Shown: positions 41,582 to 51,560 of the stretch, piece after piece
Layout: each line of letters begins with the position of its first letter
Numbering within the stretch: the stretch's first letter is position 1
DNA from: Methylobacterium radiotolerans JCM 2831
GTDB taxonomy: Bacteria; Pseudomonadota; Alphaproteobacteria; Rhizobiales; Beijerinckiaceae
DNA length: 64,000 nt
Assembly: GCF_000019725.1 (NCBI RefSeq)
Contig: NC_010505.1
Location: 6,013,834 to 6,077,833 of the forward strand
Reading direction: 5' to 3'
Notes under the pieces: generated by a model
Seen by the model: the letters and a program-made list of their open reading frames with translations, nothing else
What the model was told of the DNA's origin: nothing
The model's database searches: none
Translations under genes and position numbers: made by a program

Positions 41582-41792
41582 GGCGCTTCAGCCTCTGGCG
41601 TACAGGCCGAAGGATGCTGCGGCTGTGCTCGGTGTCAGCCGCTCGACGATCTACCAGATGATCGCCGACGGGCAGCTCTCGGCGCGCAAGCTCGGATCAG
41701 CGACGGTGATTCCTCACTCCGAGCTGGCGCGCGTGCTCGACGGCGCCGCCTTGTCGGCCGCTACGAAGGCGGCCCAGGCGTCCATCAAGTGA
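41574..41792 (+). CDS. xis: Excisionase-like helix-turn-helix protein
   Basis: A 72-residue protein. Residues 8-60 (AYRPKDAAAVLGVSRSTIYQ, MIADGQLSARKLGSATVIPH) are a MerR/excisionase-type helix-turn-helix. It is the last gene of the early operon and overlaps the integrase 3' end by 79 bases on the opposite strand. It probably bends attachment-site DNA and directs excision. Confidence 0.8.
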   Translation: MGEALQPLAYRPKDAAAVLGVSRSTIYQMIADGQLSARKLGSATVIPHSELARVLDGAALSAATKAAQASIK

Positions 41793-42937
41793 CGACGCTT
41801 CTCCAGGGCGTCGCCGCGGCGATAGGCGCGTTCCGTCTCATCGCCGACGAGATGCGCGAGCGCGGCCTCCGCCAGCTCGCCCGGGAAGTCGGTCTCCTCG
41901 GTCACCCAGTCCCGGAAGGATGACCGGAACCCATGCACGGTGAAGCCGCTCGGATTGGCGCCGCGCAGGAACATCGCCAGGGCCATGTCCGACAATCTGG
42001 ATCCGGCCCGGGACGGGAAGACGAGATCCTCCGCTCTCGCGCCGCCCGGCCGAACTGATGCCAGGATGGCGATAGCTGCCGAAGAGAGGGGCACGCGATG
42101 CTGTCGCCCCGCCTTCATGCGCGGCGCCGGTACCGTCCAGAGCGCGGCGCCCATGTCGACCTCACCCCAGGTCAGCCCCCGGGTCTCACCCGACCGGGCG
42201 GCTGTCAGGATCGTGAAGCGCAGCGCGAGCGAGGAGAAGCTCGTGCGCCCGGCCGCGATCGCCGCGTAGAAGGCCGGCACCTCCGCGTAGGGCATCGCCT
42301 TGTGGTGGCCGCGCGTGAGCTTGCGGGATTGCGGCAGCAGCACATCGAGATGGCCGCGCCAGCGCGCCGGGTTCTCTCCGGACCGATGGCCGCCGACTCG
42401 CGCGGCATCCAGCACGCGCTCGATGCGCCCGCGGATCCGGCGCGCCGTTTCGGCCTTCTCGTGCCACATGGGCCGGAGCACGGCGAGGACGTCGTCGGTG
42501 CCGATATCGGCCACCGGCATGCTCCAGAGGCTCGCGGCCTGGACCTCCAGCGTCTGCCGCCATTGCGCCCGGTGCGACGCGTTTCTCCAAGTGCTCTCCC
42601 GGTCTGCCATGTAGGTCAGGGCGACGTCGGAGAAGGCGACCGGGGCGGCTGGGGCACGGGGCTCAGCGGCGGCCGCTTTCGCTTCGATCGGGTCGATACC
42701 ATCGGCGATCTGCGCGCGGGCGGCCGCGGCCAATTCACGCGCTCGGGCCAGCGAAACCGATCCGACCGAGCCGAGCCCCATCTCGCGCCGGCGCCCGGGC
42801 ATGCGGTACAACATGACCCAGCGCTTCGATCCGCTAGCCTCGACCACGAGGTACAGGCCGCCGCCGTCGGCGTGCCGGCCCGGCTCGTTCATCGTCTGCA
42901 CCTTGCGCGCCGAGAGACGGTTGATCTCGCGCGCCAT
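41714..42937 (-). CDS. int: Tyrosine integrase, P4-like
   Basis: A 407-residue integrase. The N-terminal domain (DGGGLYLVVEASGSKRWVML) is of the DUF4102 type. Catalytic residues are Arg248 (AARSGE), His335 and Arg338 (HGFRSSF), His362 (AHLVG) and Tyr372 (TERAYRRGD). Its C-terminus overlaps the convergent excisionase gene. It reads into the prophage, so the attachment site should be to the right of 42937. Confidence 0.92.
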   Translation of the reverse strand: MAREINRLSARKVQTMNEPGRHADGGGLYLVVEASGSKRWVMLYRMPGRRREMGLGSVGSVSLARARELAAAARAQIADGIDPIEAKAAAAEPRAPAAPVAFSDVALTYMADRESTWRNASHRAQWRQTLEVQAASLWSMPVADIGTDDVLAVLRPMWHEKAETARRIRGRIERVLDAARVGGHRSGENPARWRGHLDVLLPQSRKLTRGHHKAMPYAEVPAFYAAIAAGRTSFSSLALRFTILTAARSGETRGLTWGEVDMGAALWTVPAPRMKAGRQHRVPLSSAAIAILASVRPGGARAEDLVFPSRAGSRLSDMALAMFLRGANPSGFTVHGFRSSFRDWVTEETDFPGELAEAALAHLVGDETERAYRRGDALEKRRHLMDAWAAFVAADKAAPSSTRASSE

Positions 42938-43583
42938 CCGACCCCACCAGTCACCCCACCATTTGCCGCCGATTGTGGCGGACAGGGGCGAACACCCGTG
43001 GAATTTCTGGCGGGCAACGGCCTATGATCGCAAGGGAAAAACGACAGCCCTGGACACCGTCGGATCGAACTTCGACAGACACCCCTTCCGCCGCCTCCGG
43101 GCGGGATCGATGCGGTTGCCGGAACATCGCGGGCGGTCCCGCGTCGCTCACGCCGCCGGGGTTCGCGCCGTCCGGCCGGAGCTGCGCCTCCCCCAAGTCG
43201 CAGGCGATCACCGGTACTTGGCGTGCGCGCTAGGATCAGCCCTCCGGCCGCCGCGGATCGGCGCCTGCCGGATCCGGCCGGTTTCGGACGTCCAGCGCGG
43301 CGGCTCAAGTGTTCGTCGGTGAGATCGCGTGCGGCCGTGCGGCGCCGCGACTGATTTGCGCCTCGCGGCCGATGCGGTTAGTCAGCCTTAACCGTGTCAT
43401 CTGTCCGTGTTCGATCGCGCCCCGCGGTGGGCGGGAGGTCAGGCAGCGGTCTGGAGCTGCCGGTACTCACTTCAGTGCCGCGAGAAACAACGCATTATTA
43501 ACCACACCCGGATTGCTTGAAGGCAATCTTGATTTGACAGCGCGCCACGTCCGGCGAACCAGAACGGTGATGAGACGGCGTCG
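42938..43583. other. Region expected to hold attR, no gene supported
   Basis: About 650 bases between the integrase start and the host glucanase gene. No tRNA or tmRNA is recognisable. It should contain the integrase promoter and the right attachment core. The core cannot be located without the left prophage end. The last 100 bases are AT-richer and may carry the glucanase promoter. Confidence 0.5.
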
Positions 43584-45455
43584 ATGGTTGATCTGACTGG
43601 CTACCGCCTGACTTTCGACGACGAGTTCAACGCGCGCAGCATCTCGCAGAACGGCGTCGGGACCACGTACCGGGACATCCGCGCCGAGTGGCGGTACGAC
43701 GCCAATTCCGACATCGGCTTCGGCCGGTCCTCGTTCCTCGACTCCGCGTCCGGTTACGATCCCTTCAACGTCCAGAACGGTGTCCTGACGATCACGGCGG
43801 CGCCGCCCGGGACGAGCGCGTCCGGATATCCCGGGAGCTGGTAGTCCGGCCTCATCAGCACGCAGGGCAATTTCTCGCAGACCTACGGCTACTTCGAGAT
43901 CCGCGCGGATTTCTCCAACAATCCCGACGCCTGGGACGCCTTCTGGCTGCTGCCGAATCAGCAGAGCCCGCAGTCGAGCAGCGCCAACGGCCACCAGGAA
44001 CTCGATGTCGTCGAGCATTACGGAAACAACGACCGCGGCGTCTACAGCACGATTCACACGACCGATCCGCAGGCGGCCGGAACGACGTGGCAGCAGACCC
44101 GCCAAGTCTACAGCGAGATGCCCAATCCGAGCGGGTATCATACCTACGGCATGAACTGGCAGGCGGATCGCATCAGCTTCTACGTGGACGGTCAGCTCGT
44201 CGGTTCGCAGGCGACGCCGTCCGACCTGCACAGCCCCATGTATCTGTTGGCCAACTTGGCCGTGCAGAGCACGGCGGCGACCGGCACCCGGTTCAGCTCG
44301 AGCATCGACTACATCCGCGTCTACTCGAACAACCCCAATGCCGTCGCGGTACCGCAGGACCGCGTGTCTTCGCCGGACGGCCGGGATCCGGGCCTGTACG
44401 GAGCGACGGCCGGTGTTCGGTCCAGCGCCGGCGCGGCCGGAACGCAGGCGGGCGCGACCGGCTCCACGGGGCCCGCATCGGGCGCGACCGGGTCGAGCGG
44501 ATCGACCCCATCGCCCGCGGGAACGGCTCAATCGAGCGGATCGCCGAACAGCGCCCCGTGCTACTGCACCGGCACGACCATCCGGACCGACCGCGGCGAC
44601 GTGGCTGTCGAGCGGCTCGTGGTCGGGGACAGCGTCGTCACGGCCGCGGGCCTGCGCCGCCCGATTCGGTGGATCGGACGGCGCACCTATCCCGGATCCT
44701 CGGCCCCGCCGAGCGAGCGGCCGGTGCGTATCCGGGCCAGCGCTCTGCACGAGGGGGTTCCGGCCCGCGACCTGCTCGTCTCGCCGGACCACGCCGTGTG
44801 GCTGGACGGGCTGTTCGTCGCCGCCGGCCACCTCGTCAACGGCACCAGCATCACCCGCGGGGAGGTCGTGACCGATCTCACCTACTGGCATGTCGAGCTC
44901 GACAGCCACGACCTCCTCATCGCGGAGGGCACGCCGGCCGAGAGCTTCCTGCCCGCTCCCGGCATCCGCCGGCTCTTCGACGGCCCTGGCGCGGACGATC
45001 CGTCGATCGTCCCGCAGCCCTACGCGCAGCGCACCGAGCTCGGTCCCCAGCTCGCCGCGTTGCGCAGGCGCCTGATCCGGCGGGCCGGCGCGTCGTTCGC
45101 GCACGCGCCTCCGGGCGCCGTGCGGGCGTGGCTGGACCGCTGCGCCCTCCGCGCGGACGGTGCGCTGCGCGTGGCCGGCTGGGCCCACGACCCGGCACAG
45201 CCCGACGCTCCCGTGTGCCTGGACATCGTGGTCGACGGCGCGATCGTGGCGGTGACGGTGGCGGCGGAGTACCGCGCCGACATCGCTGCGGCGGGGGTGG
45301 GCGACGGTCGACACGGTTTCGACCTCGGCGTCGAGGCACCCCTCGCCCCCGGGGTGCCGCACGTGGTCGAGGTGCGCCGCTCGGCCGACGAGGCGGTGAT
45401 CTGCGCCATGGCCGCCGACGCGGCGGGCGTGTGGCGACCGCTGCTGGCCGCGTAG
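43584..45455 (+). pseudogene. GH16 glucanase fused to a Hint domain, interrupted by an amber codon
   Basis: The frame from ATG 43584 (MVDLTGYRLTFDDEFNARSI) is a GH16 beta-glucanase. It is cut by TAG at 43842-43844 in GSW*SGLISTQG, where GH16 enzymes usually have Tyr. The frame continues without further stops to 45455 (623 codons in all). The catalytic motif is ELDVVE (139-144). After a Gly/Ser/Thr linker, residues about 322-470 form a Hint domain: CYCTGTTI with Cys326, GDSVVTAAGLRRPIRWIGRR, DLLVSPDHAVWLDGLFVAAG and WHVELDSHDLLIAEGTPAES. An 80-residue C-terminal beta domain follows. Without suppression only 86 residues are made. Confidence 0.85.
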
Positions 45456-45525
45456 CACGCCGCCAGCGGCAAGCTGATCCGGCCGCCGGTCGGAGGCTGT
45501 CGGCAGTCGCGCCGCGGGGCGGAAG

Positions 45526-47199
45526 TCAGGCGCGCCGCATCAGGCCGGGTGCGCGCAGGTCCGAGGCGCGGCTGCGCGTGGCGGGGCCGCGCGTCCCGGA
45601 CACGCGCGGCGGCTGGGCCTGCCGGATCTGGTCGAGCAGGAGCGGGCGGGCGAAGTAGTAGCCCTGGGCGCAGCGGATCTGCGTCGCGCCGAGCAGGTAG
45701 GCGACTTCCTCGAAGGTCTCGACGCCCTCGGCGACGACCGTCATGCCGAGCGCCGCGCCGAGCGACTCGATCGCCTTCAGGACGATCTGGCTGCGCGGTC
45801 GCTTATCGATGTCGGTGATGAACGAGCGATCGATCTTGAGCTCGTCCGCGGTGATGTCGGCCAGGGCCGCGAGGGACGAGTAGCCGACGCCGAAATCGTC
45901 GATCGAGACCCGCGCGCCGATCGCCCGGATCTTCGGCAGAACCTCGCTCTGGAAGCGGCCTGTCGTGAAGAAGGCCTCCTCTGTCAGTTCGAGGACGAAG
46001 CGCTCCGCGAGGCCGGTCTCGCCCAGCGAGGCGCAGAAGGCGGTCATGAACGGCACGTCGCAGGCCTGCTTAGCGGCGATGTTGAGGCTCACGGTGACGT
46101 CGGGTCCGAACACCTCGTCGATGTCGGGCATCGCCTGAACGGTCTCGGAGAGGAGCTGGAGGGTGATCTCGTTGATCAGCCCCAGCTCGATGGCCAGGGC
46201 GATGAAGTCGCCCGGGGCCTGGATCATGCCGAGCTCGTCGCGCCAGCGCAGCAGCACCTCGACGCCCGTGACCGCGTGGGAGCGCATGTCGACCTTCGGC
46301 TGGAAGGCGCAGCAGAAGCAGCGGTCGCGGATCGCCAGTCGGAGGCGCTGCTCCACGGCCATGCGGGCCGTGGCGGCCTGGCTCATCGCGTCGTCGAAGA
46401 GGCTGACGCCGCCCTTCAACTCGCCCTTCACCCGGTACATCGCGTTGTCGGCCTGCCGGGCGAGGGTCTCGTAGCTGTCGCCGTGCTCCGGGAAGAGGCT
46501 GAGTCCGATGGAGGCGGAGGCGAAGATCTCGTGCCCGTCGATGAAGAACGGCTGCTTCAGGCGCTCCGAGATGGCGCGCACGGCGGACAGCGCCTCGTCC
46601 CGATCGGTGATCGGGGCGAGCAGGAGCACGAACTCGTCGCCGCCGATCCGGGCCAGGAGGTCGCTCGGGCGCAGGGCGCCGCCGATCCGGTCGGACATCT
46701 TGCGCAGCAGGGCGTCGCCCGCGGCGTGGCTGTAGTAGTCGTTGATGTGCTTGAAGTTGTCGAGATCGATGAACGCCAGGGCGAACCGGTCCCCCGGCGC
46801 CGATCCTGCCAGGACATCCGCGATGCTCTGCTCGAACATCGTCCGGTTGGGCAGGCCGGTGAGGGCGTCGATGAAGGCCTTGGTGATCAGCTCACGCTGG
46901 ATCCGGTGATGGTGCGTGACGTCGGTCAGGGTCGTGAGCGTGAAGGCGTCCCGGCCCCCGGCGACCGGCCGCGTCCGCACCTCGAACATCCGGTCGTCGA
47001 CGGCCTCGACGGCCGCGGTATCCCGGGCGTCACACGGCGCGGCGGGCAGCGCCGCGACGGCCCTGTCCCCGAGGGCGCGCGCGGCGGCGTTGGCCAGGAT
47101 GCAGTGACCCTGGCCGTCACGGACCACGACGCCGACCGGAAGCGCCTGGATGGCGGCCTCGAGCAGGGTCTGACGCTCCGGGTAATCGGGCTCGCTCAT
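45526..47199 (-). CDS. PAS-GGDEF-EAL cyclic-di-GMP protein
   Basis: A 557-residue protein from ATG 47199 (MSEPDYPERQTLLEAAIQAL), overlapping the HerA stop by four bases. Residues 10-110 are a PAS-like sensor. The GGDEF domain (125-285) has RIGGDEFVLLL with an intact active site. The EAL domain (300-545) has EVLLRW in place of EALLRW, NIAAKQ, ELTEEAF, DDFGVGYSS, LKIDRSFI and EGVE, so phosphodiesterase activity is likely retained. Either synthesis or breakdown of cyclic di-GMP is possible. Confidence 0.9.
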   Translation of the reverse strand: MSEPDYPERQTLLEAAIQALPVGVVVRDGQGHCILANAAARALGDRAVAALPAAPCDARDTAAVEAVDDRMFEVRTRPVAGGRDAFTLTTLTDVTHHHRIQRELITKAFIDALTGLPNRTMFEQSIADVLAGSAPGDRFALAFIDLDNFKHINDYYSHAAGDALLRKMSDRIGGALRPSDLLARIGGDEFVLLLAPITDRDEALSAVRAISERLKQPFFIDGHEIFASASIGLSLFPEHGDSYETLARQADNAMYRVKGELKGGVSLFDDAMSQAATARMAVEQRLRLAIRDRCFCCAFQPKVDMRSHAVTGVEVLLRWRDELGMIQAPGDFIALAIELGLINEITLQLLSETVQAMPDIDEVFGPDVTVSLNIAAKQACDVPFMTAFCASLGETGLAERFVLELTEEAFFTTGRFQSEVLPKIRAIGARVSIDDFGVGYSSLAALADITADELKIDRSFITDIDKRPRSQIVLKAIESLGAALGMTVVAEGVETFEEVAYLLGATQIRCAQGYYFARPLLLDQIRQAQPPRVSGTRGPATRSRASDLRAPGLMRRA

Positions 47200-49043
47200 G
47201 CCCCGCCCTGCTGCCACAGGGACTTGGCAGGCGGGGCGCCGGCCTGGCCGCCGGTCGGGGCCTGATCGCCGGTCTCGGGGGGGCGACGGAGCAGCCGGCG
47301 GTGCATCTGCTCGAGGGCGGCGCCCTGGCCGCCGTCCGGGCCCGTCTCGCGACCGAGGCGCGCCGCTGCGCCGGGATCCGCATCGTGTCCGGCGAGCTTG
47401 TTCATGGTGGCGCCCCGCCAGCGCTCGACCACGGCGCCGACGAAGGCCGCGCCGGCGACGGTGGCGCCGTCCTCGGCGGCGCGGCCGCTCGCGTCGTTGC
47501 GCGGATGACGCGCCGACGGCAGCGGCCGGAAGGTCATGCGGGCCGGAATCGGGACCCCCTCGCCGAAGGCGATGACCTCGCCGGTGCCCAGAGACGGGAC
47601 GAAGGTGAGCAGGTTGGTGGCGTCCGACACCGCGGCGGCCAGGAACGCCTGGTCGCGCGCGTTGGTCATCCGCATGGCGAACAGGGTGCTGCACTGCGAC
47701 ATGATCGTCGCGTCGAGCTCGGCCGGGCGCTGGGTGACGAGGCCGAGATGGACGCCGTGTTTGCGGCCCTCGCGGGCGATCCGTGCCAGGGCGCGACGCG
47801 TCGGCGTGAAGCCGACCGAGCGGTCGGCCGAGGCGAAGCGGTGGGCCTCCTCGCAGACGAACAGCAGCGGGACGGCGCCCTCACTCCAGATGCCGAACTC
47901 GAAGGCGAGGCGGCACAGGACGCACACGACGGCGTCCACGACCTCCATCGGCAAGCCGGCGAGCTGCATGATCGTCATCGGCCGCCCGTCGGGATCGAGC
48001 CGGAACAGGTGCGCCAGGATCTCGCCCATCATGTCGCCGCCGACATTGGCGTTGTCGAACATGAAGCCGTGCCGGGGATCGTTCCGGATCGCCTCGATCC
48101 GGCTGATCAGCCGGTGATAGTGCATCCGGGAGACGCGGTTCTCGAGCCGCCCCATCCGCTCGTCGATGAGCGCGAGCAGGTCCTGCAGCATGTACGGGAC
48201 GGGCGTGTCGACCGTGTAGCCGGCGCCCTTGCCGAACGACCGCTTGACGATCTGGCGGTCGCTCGCCTCCTTGTACTGCCCGTACTTGCTCTTCGCGAGG
48301 GGGATCACCTCGGCCAGGATCTCGATCTCCTCGTCCACGGCCGGACGTCCGCCGTATATGACGTCGGCGATTTCCTCCAGGTTGAACAGCCAGAACGGCA
48401 GCTTGAGGGTCCGCGGGCTGATGACGCTCGCGCGGTCGCCGAAGCTGGCAGCGTACTCGTTGTGCACGTCCAGCAGGAAGACGCGCACGGCTGGCCGCGC
48501 CCGCATCACCTCGTCCAGGATGACCGTCACGCCGCTGGACTTGCCGACGCCGGTGGCGCCGAGCACCGCGAAGTGCTTGGAGAGCAGGTCGTCGATCTTG
48601 ATGCAGGCCGGGGTGTCGGGGTCCTGATAGAGCGCGCCGACGGCTGCCGTGTTGGTCGCAGAAACCTGGTGGACGATCCGGAGGTCGGCGGCGGACAGGA
48701 GTTCGACGGTGTCGCCGATCGCGGGGTAGCAGGTCACGCCGCGGCTGAAGCGGCGCGCGTCGCGTCCCGCGACGATCTCGCCGAGCAGGTCGAGGCTCGC
48801 GTAGGCACCCGGCCGATGGCCGCGCTCGCTGCCCGAGGAGAGCGTGGTGACGATGCCGACGAGGACAGCGTCGCCGGCCCGGATCCGGACCAGATTCCCG
48901 ACGGTGACGCGCACCCGCGGCCGCCCGTTCAGTACGGTGAGTTCCAGATGGACCTTCGATCCCTCGATGGACGTCACGGCGCCCATATGCGACGCGGCAT
49001 CGTCGTGCCGGACCGTTCCGTCGCCGCTCAACATCGTTCGCAC
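47196..49043 (-). CDS. HerA/DUF87-type ATPase
   Basis: A 615-residue protein. The N-terminal HAS-barrel-like region (VHLELTVLNGRPRVRVTVGN, ELLSAADLRIVHQVSATNTA) is followed by a RecA-like motor. Walker A is GATGVGKSSG near 160, Walker B LFVCEEAHRF near 405, and sensor-like VTQRPAELDATIMSQCSTLF. HerA hexamers translocate DNA, with NurA in archaea or with defence effectors in bacteria. Here no nuclease follows; the gene is coupled instead to GGDEF-EAL. The last 100 residues are low-complexity. Confidence 0.86.
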   Translation of the reverse strand: MRTMLSGDGTVRHDDAASHMGAVTSIEGSKVHLELTVLNGRPRVRVTVGNLVRIRAGDAVLVGIVTTLSSGSERGHRPGAYASLDLLGEIVAGRDARRFSRGVTCYPAIGDTVELLSAADLRIVHQVSATNTAAVGALYQDPDTPACIKIDDLLSKHFAVLGATGVGKSSGVTVILDEVMRARPAVRVFLLDVHNEYAASFGDRASVISPRTLKLPFWLFNLEEIADVIYGGRPAVDEEIEILAEVIPLAKSKYGQYKEASDRQIVKRSFGKGAGYTVDTPVPYMLQDLLALIDERMGRLENRVSRMHYHRLISRIEAIRNDPRHGFMFDNANVGGDMMGEILAHLFRLDPDGRPMTIMQLAGLPMEVVDAVVCVLCRLAFEFGIWSEGAVPLLFVCEEAHRFASADRSVGFTPTRRALARIAREGRKHGVHLGLVTQRPAELDATIMSQCSTLFAMRMTNARDQAFLAAAVSDATNLLTFVPSLGTGEVIAFGEGVPIPARMTFRPLPSARHPRNDASGRAAEDGATVAGAAFVGAVVERWRGATMNKLAGHDADPGAAARLGRETGPDGGQGAALEQMHRRLLRRPPETGDQAPTGGQAGAPPAKSLWQQGGA

Positions 49044-49306
49044 CCTGGTCCGAAACAGAAACGGTGCGATACTGGGTGACCGTGATTAAAGTTCTGACAA
49101 AGGAACGCGCGCGGCGGAACAATGCTTAACCGATGCCTTACGGTTCTTCAGCATCGGCGAGGTTGTATTCTGCGTCCGCTCGGACGAGTACGTCCGGATC
49201 GGAGGACGGCGCGCGGCAAGCCGGCCGCCGCTCCGGGCGGGGCACCCCCGGGAGCCGCGCCGAGAGATACGCCGCAAGGGCTGTGTGTCGCGAGCCGGAT
49301 TTGCGC

Positions 49307-49507
49307 CTAGGCCGGCTGGCCGTCGGCGAAATGCTCGCGCATCCAGCATTCACCGGATATCCGGGCCCCGTTCTGCGTTACGAACGCGTAGGGCGAGTGT
49401 TCGACCACGGCGCCGCCGCGGCTGCGGATGACCCAGCGGAAACAGCGGGGATCGTCCACGCACGGAACGATCTCGACGGTGTGAGAGCGCGTGATTTCGG
49501 TCGTCAT
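49307..49507 (-). CDS. Small hypothetical protein
   Basis: A 66-residue protein from ATG 49507 (MTTEITRSHTVEIVPCVDDP); a longer start at 49543 is less likely. Contains CFRWVIRSRGGAVVEHSPYA, a short beta pattern, and a Cys near the end. It lies upstream of the HerA gene in the same direction but separated by 260 bases. Unknown function; the pattern is common in this bacterial group. Confidence 0.55.
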   Translation of the reverse strand: MTTEITRSHTVEIVPCVDDPRCFRWVIRSRGGAVVEHSPYAFVTQNGARISGECWMREHFADGQPA

Positions 49508-49698
49508 GCGCGGTAAACGCCCGAGGACGCGGCTCCGCTCCACGCCTCGCGTGTGGACGGTTACCGAGCGGTGTGGCCGCGCACGCGGATCGGGCCTGTT
49601 TGTCGGGCTCTGTGGCCGGGACCTTTCCCGCCGCGGCCCGGTTCGGGCCGAGCCTTCCGGCCGGGCGTGGCCCCGGCGCCGAGCGACAAGGATGCTGC

Positions 49699-49941
49699 AT
49701 GCCGATCAAGGCCCTCAACGACCGCAAGAAGCTGTCGAACGACTTCAACGAGGCCAACGACGCCTTCATCGACGAGGTGCTGGGCGCGCTCCAGGGTGGC
49801 CGGATCCCCGTCGATCTCGCCCGCGCCTATCTCGCGCATCCCGTCGCGATGATGCACACGGACGGAGCGCAGGCCGTCGCCAACTACTTCGAGCGCATGC
49901 TGGCCCAGCGGCCGAACATCGACTGGACGCCGGGCGCCTGA
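49699..49941 (+). CDS. Small hypothetical protein
   Basis: An 80-residue protein starting MPIKALNDRKKLSNDFNEAN with an AAGGA site six bases upstream. Helical throughout (DEVLGALQGGRIPVDLARAY, AQAVANYFERML). Host-like in codon use. Family not recognised. Confidence 0.6.
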   Translation: MPIKALNDRKKLSNDFNEANDAFIDEVLGALQGGRIPVDLARAYLAHPVAMMHTDGAQAVANYFERMLAQRPNIDWTPGA

Positions 49942-49976
49942 GCACGGCACGGGACCCCTGACGAGATGGAGCGCGG

Positions 49977-50192
49977 ATGACCGCCGACGAGATCGAGGAT
50001 CTGAACCGGGCGCGTGCCGCTCTGACCCGCCAGCGGAACGCCATCGCGCGGCGCCTGGGCGGCCTCGACCTGGCGCCGATCTCCATGGCGGAGGACCTGA
50101 CCCGGACCCTGCTCGCCATCGAGGCCGTGGACCGCGCCCTGGTCGATGCGGGTCAGCCGCATATCGATATCGGCCATCGGCCGGACGCCTAG
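49977..50192 (+). CDS. Small helical hypothetical protein
   Basis: A 71-residue protein (MTADEIEDLNRARAALTRQR at the start) predicted as a helical hairpin, with LTRTLLAIEAVDRALVDAGQ and a short tail. It lies 36 bases after the previous small gene. Function unknown. Confidence 0.55.
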   Translation: MTADEIEDLNRARAALTRQRNAIARRLGGLDLAPISMAEDLTRTLLAIEAVDRALVDAGQPHIDIGHRPDA

Positions 50193-50279
50193 GGATTGCG
50201 GCGCGCGCGGCCGCGGGCGAGTCTTGCGCCGCAAACCCGGGCGGGCGTACAGGCTCGGGTGCTCTGAGGAGACCCGACG

Positions 50280-51560
50280 ATGTCCGACCGCCTGCCCGGC
50301 TTCAACACGCTGGCGATCCACGCGGGTGCCGCCCCCGACGCGGCCACCGGCGCACGGGCCACGCCGATCTACCAGACCACCAGCTTCGTGTTCGACGACG
50401 TCGACCACGCCGCGTCGCTGTTCGGTCTTCAGGCCTTCGGCAACATCTACACGCGGATCACCAACCCGACGAACGCCGTGCTGGAGGAGCGCATCGCGGC
50501 GTTGGAGGGCGGGACCGCCGCCCTGGCGGTCGCCTCCGGCCACGCGGCCGAGTTTCTGACCATGCACGCCCTGATGCAGCCGGGCGACGAGTTCGTGGCC
50601 TCGAACAAGCTGTACGGCGGCTCGATCAACCAGTTCAACCACTCGTACAAGAACTTCGGCTGGTCGGTGGCCTGGGCCGACAACGACGACCCCGCCTCCT
50701 TCGAGGCGGCGATCACGCCGCGCACCAAGGCGATCTTCTGCGAATCGATCGCCAATCCCGGCGGCGTCATCACCGACCTCGCGGCGCTCTCGCAGATCGC
50801 CAAGAGGCACAACATCCCGCTCGTCGTCGACAACACCATGGCGACGCCGTACCTGATCCGACCCTTCGAGCACGGCGCCGACATCGTGGTGCACTCGGCC
50901 ACCAAGTTCCTCGGCGGCCACGGCAACTCGATCGGCGGCCTGATCGTCGACGGCGGCACGTTCCAGTGGGCCGGTGACGCGCGCTACCCGATGATGAGCC
51001 AGCCGCGGCCGGAATATTCCGGCATGGTGCTGGCCGAGACCTTCGGCAATTTCGGCTTCGCCATCGCCTGCCGTGTGCTGGGCCTGCGCGATCTCGGTCC
51101 GGCGCTGTCGCCGTTCAACGCCTTCCTGATCCTGAACGGCATCGAGACGCTGCCGCTGCGCATGCAGCGGCACTCCGACAACGCGCTGACGGTAGCCAAG
51201 CACCTGTCGACGCATCCGGCGGTGTCGTGGGTGAGCTATCCCGGCCTGGAGACCGACCGCTACCATCAGCTCGCGCGGCGCTACACGCCGAACGGCGCCG
51301 GCGCCGTCTTCACCTTCGGGCTGAAGGGCGGCTACGACGCGGGGGTCAAGCTCGTCTCGAGTCTCCAGCTGTTCTCGCACCTCGCCAATATCGGCGACAC
51401 CCGCTCGCTGATCATCCACCCGGCCTCGACGACCCACCGCCAGCTCACCGACGCGCAGAAGACCGCCGCGGGCGCGGGACCCGACGTGGTGCGGCTGTCG
51501 ATCGGCCTGGAGGATCCGGCCGACCTGATCGACGATCTCGACGCCGCTCTCGGGGGCTGA
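50280..51560 (+). CDS. metY: O-acetylhomoserine sulfhydrylase (homocysteine synthase)
   Basis: A 426-residue PLP enzyme. The Cys/Met-metabolism fold is clear: [32 protein letters not shown], the PLP-binding [18 protein letters not shown] with the Lys in SATKF, and [10 protein letters not shown] near the C-terminus. Length suits MetY/MET17. It makes homocysteine from O-acetylhomoserine and sulfide. An AGGAG site precedes the ATG. A short stem-loop lies upstream, but no known SAM riboswitch is convincing. Confidence 0.92.
   Translation: MSDRLPGFNTLAIHAGAAPDAATGARATPIYQTTSFVFDDVDHAASLFGLQAFGNIYTRITNPTNAVLEERIAALEGGTAALAVASGHAAEFLTMHALMQPGDEFVASNKLYGGSINQFNHSYKNFGWSVAWADNDDPASFEAAITPRTKAIFCESIANPGGVITDLAALSQIAKRHNIPLVVDNTMATPYLIRPFEHGADIVVHSATKFLGGHGNSIGGLIVDGGTFQWAGDARYPMMSQPRPEYSGMVLAETFGNFGFAIACRVLGLRDLGPALSPFNAFLILNGIETLPLRMQRHSDNALTVAKHLSTHPAVSWVSYPGLETDRYHQLARRYTPNGAGAVFTFGLKGGYDAGVKLVSSLQLFSHLANIGDTRSLIIHPASTTHRQLTDAQKTAAGAGPDVVRLSIGLEDPADLIDDLDAALGG

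Larger units (their letters stand above)
1..42950. mobile_element. Prophage (left end outside window), podovirus-like structural genes
   Basis: Terminase small and large subunits, portal, scaffold, capsid, adaptors and a gp10-like hub appear in head-assembly order on the minus strand. They are followed by replication/recombination genes, a divergent cro/cI switch, a rightward early operon, an excisionase and an integrase at the far right. The integrase (41714-42937) reads inward, so the right attachment site should lie just beyond 42937; I place the boundary only roughly. The left boundary and the att core cannot be determined here. The P22/N4-type portal and capsid and the gp10-like protein suggest a short-tailed phage. 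Several plus-strand genes break the leftward operons and look like morons. Confidence 0.9.

Noticed and set aside
43000..43580. tRNA or tmRNA attachment target
   Set aside because: No cloverleaf or CCA-ending arm could be found.
43467..45458. 663-codon minus frame opposite the GH16-Hint gene
   Set aside because: Antisense shadow of high-GC codons; no domain recognised.
50193..50279. SAM or SAH riboswitch upstream of metY
   Set aside because: A seven-pair stem and an AGGCTCGG string are present, but the conserved core elements of SAM-II or SAH riboswitches could not be assembled.
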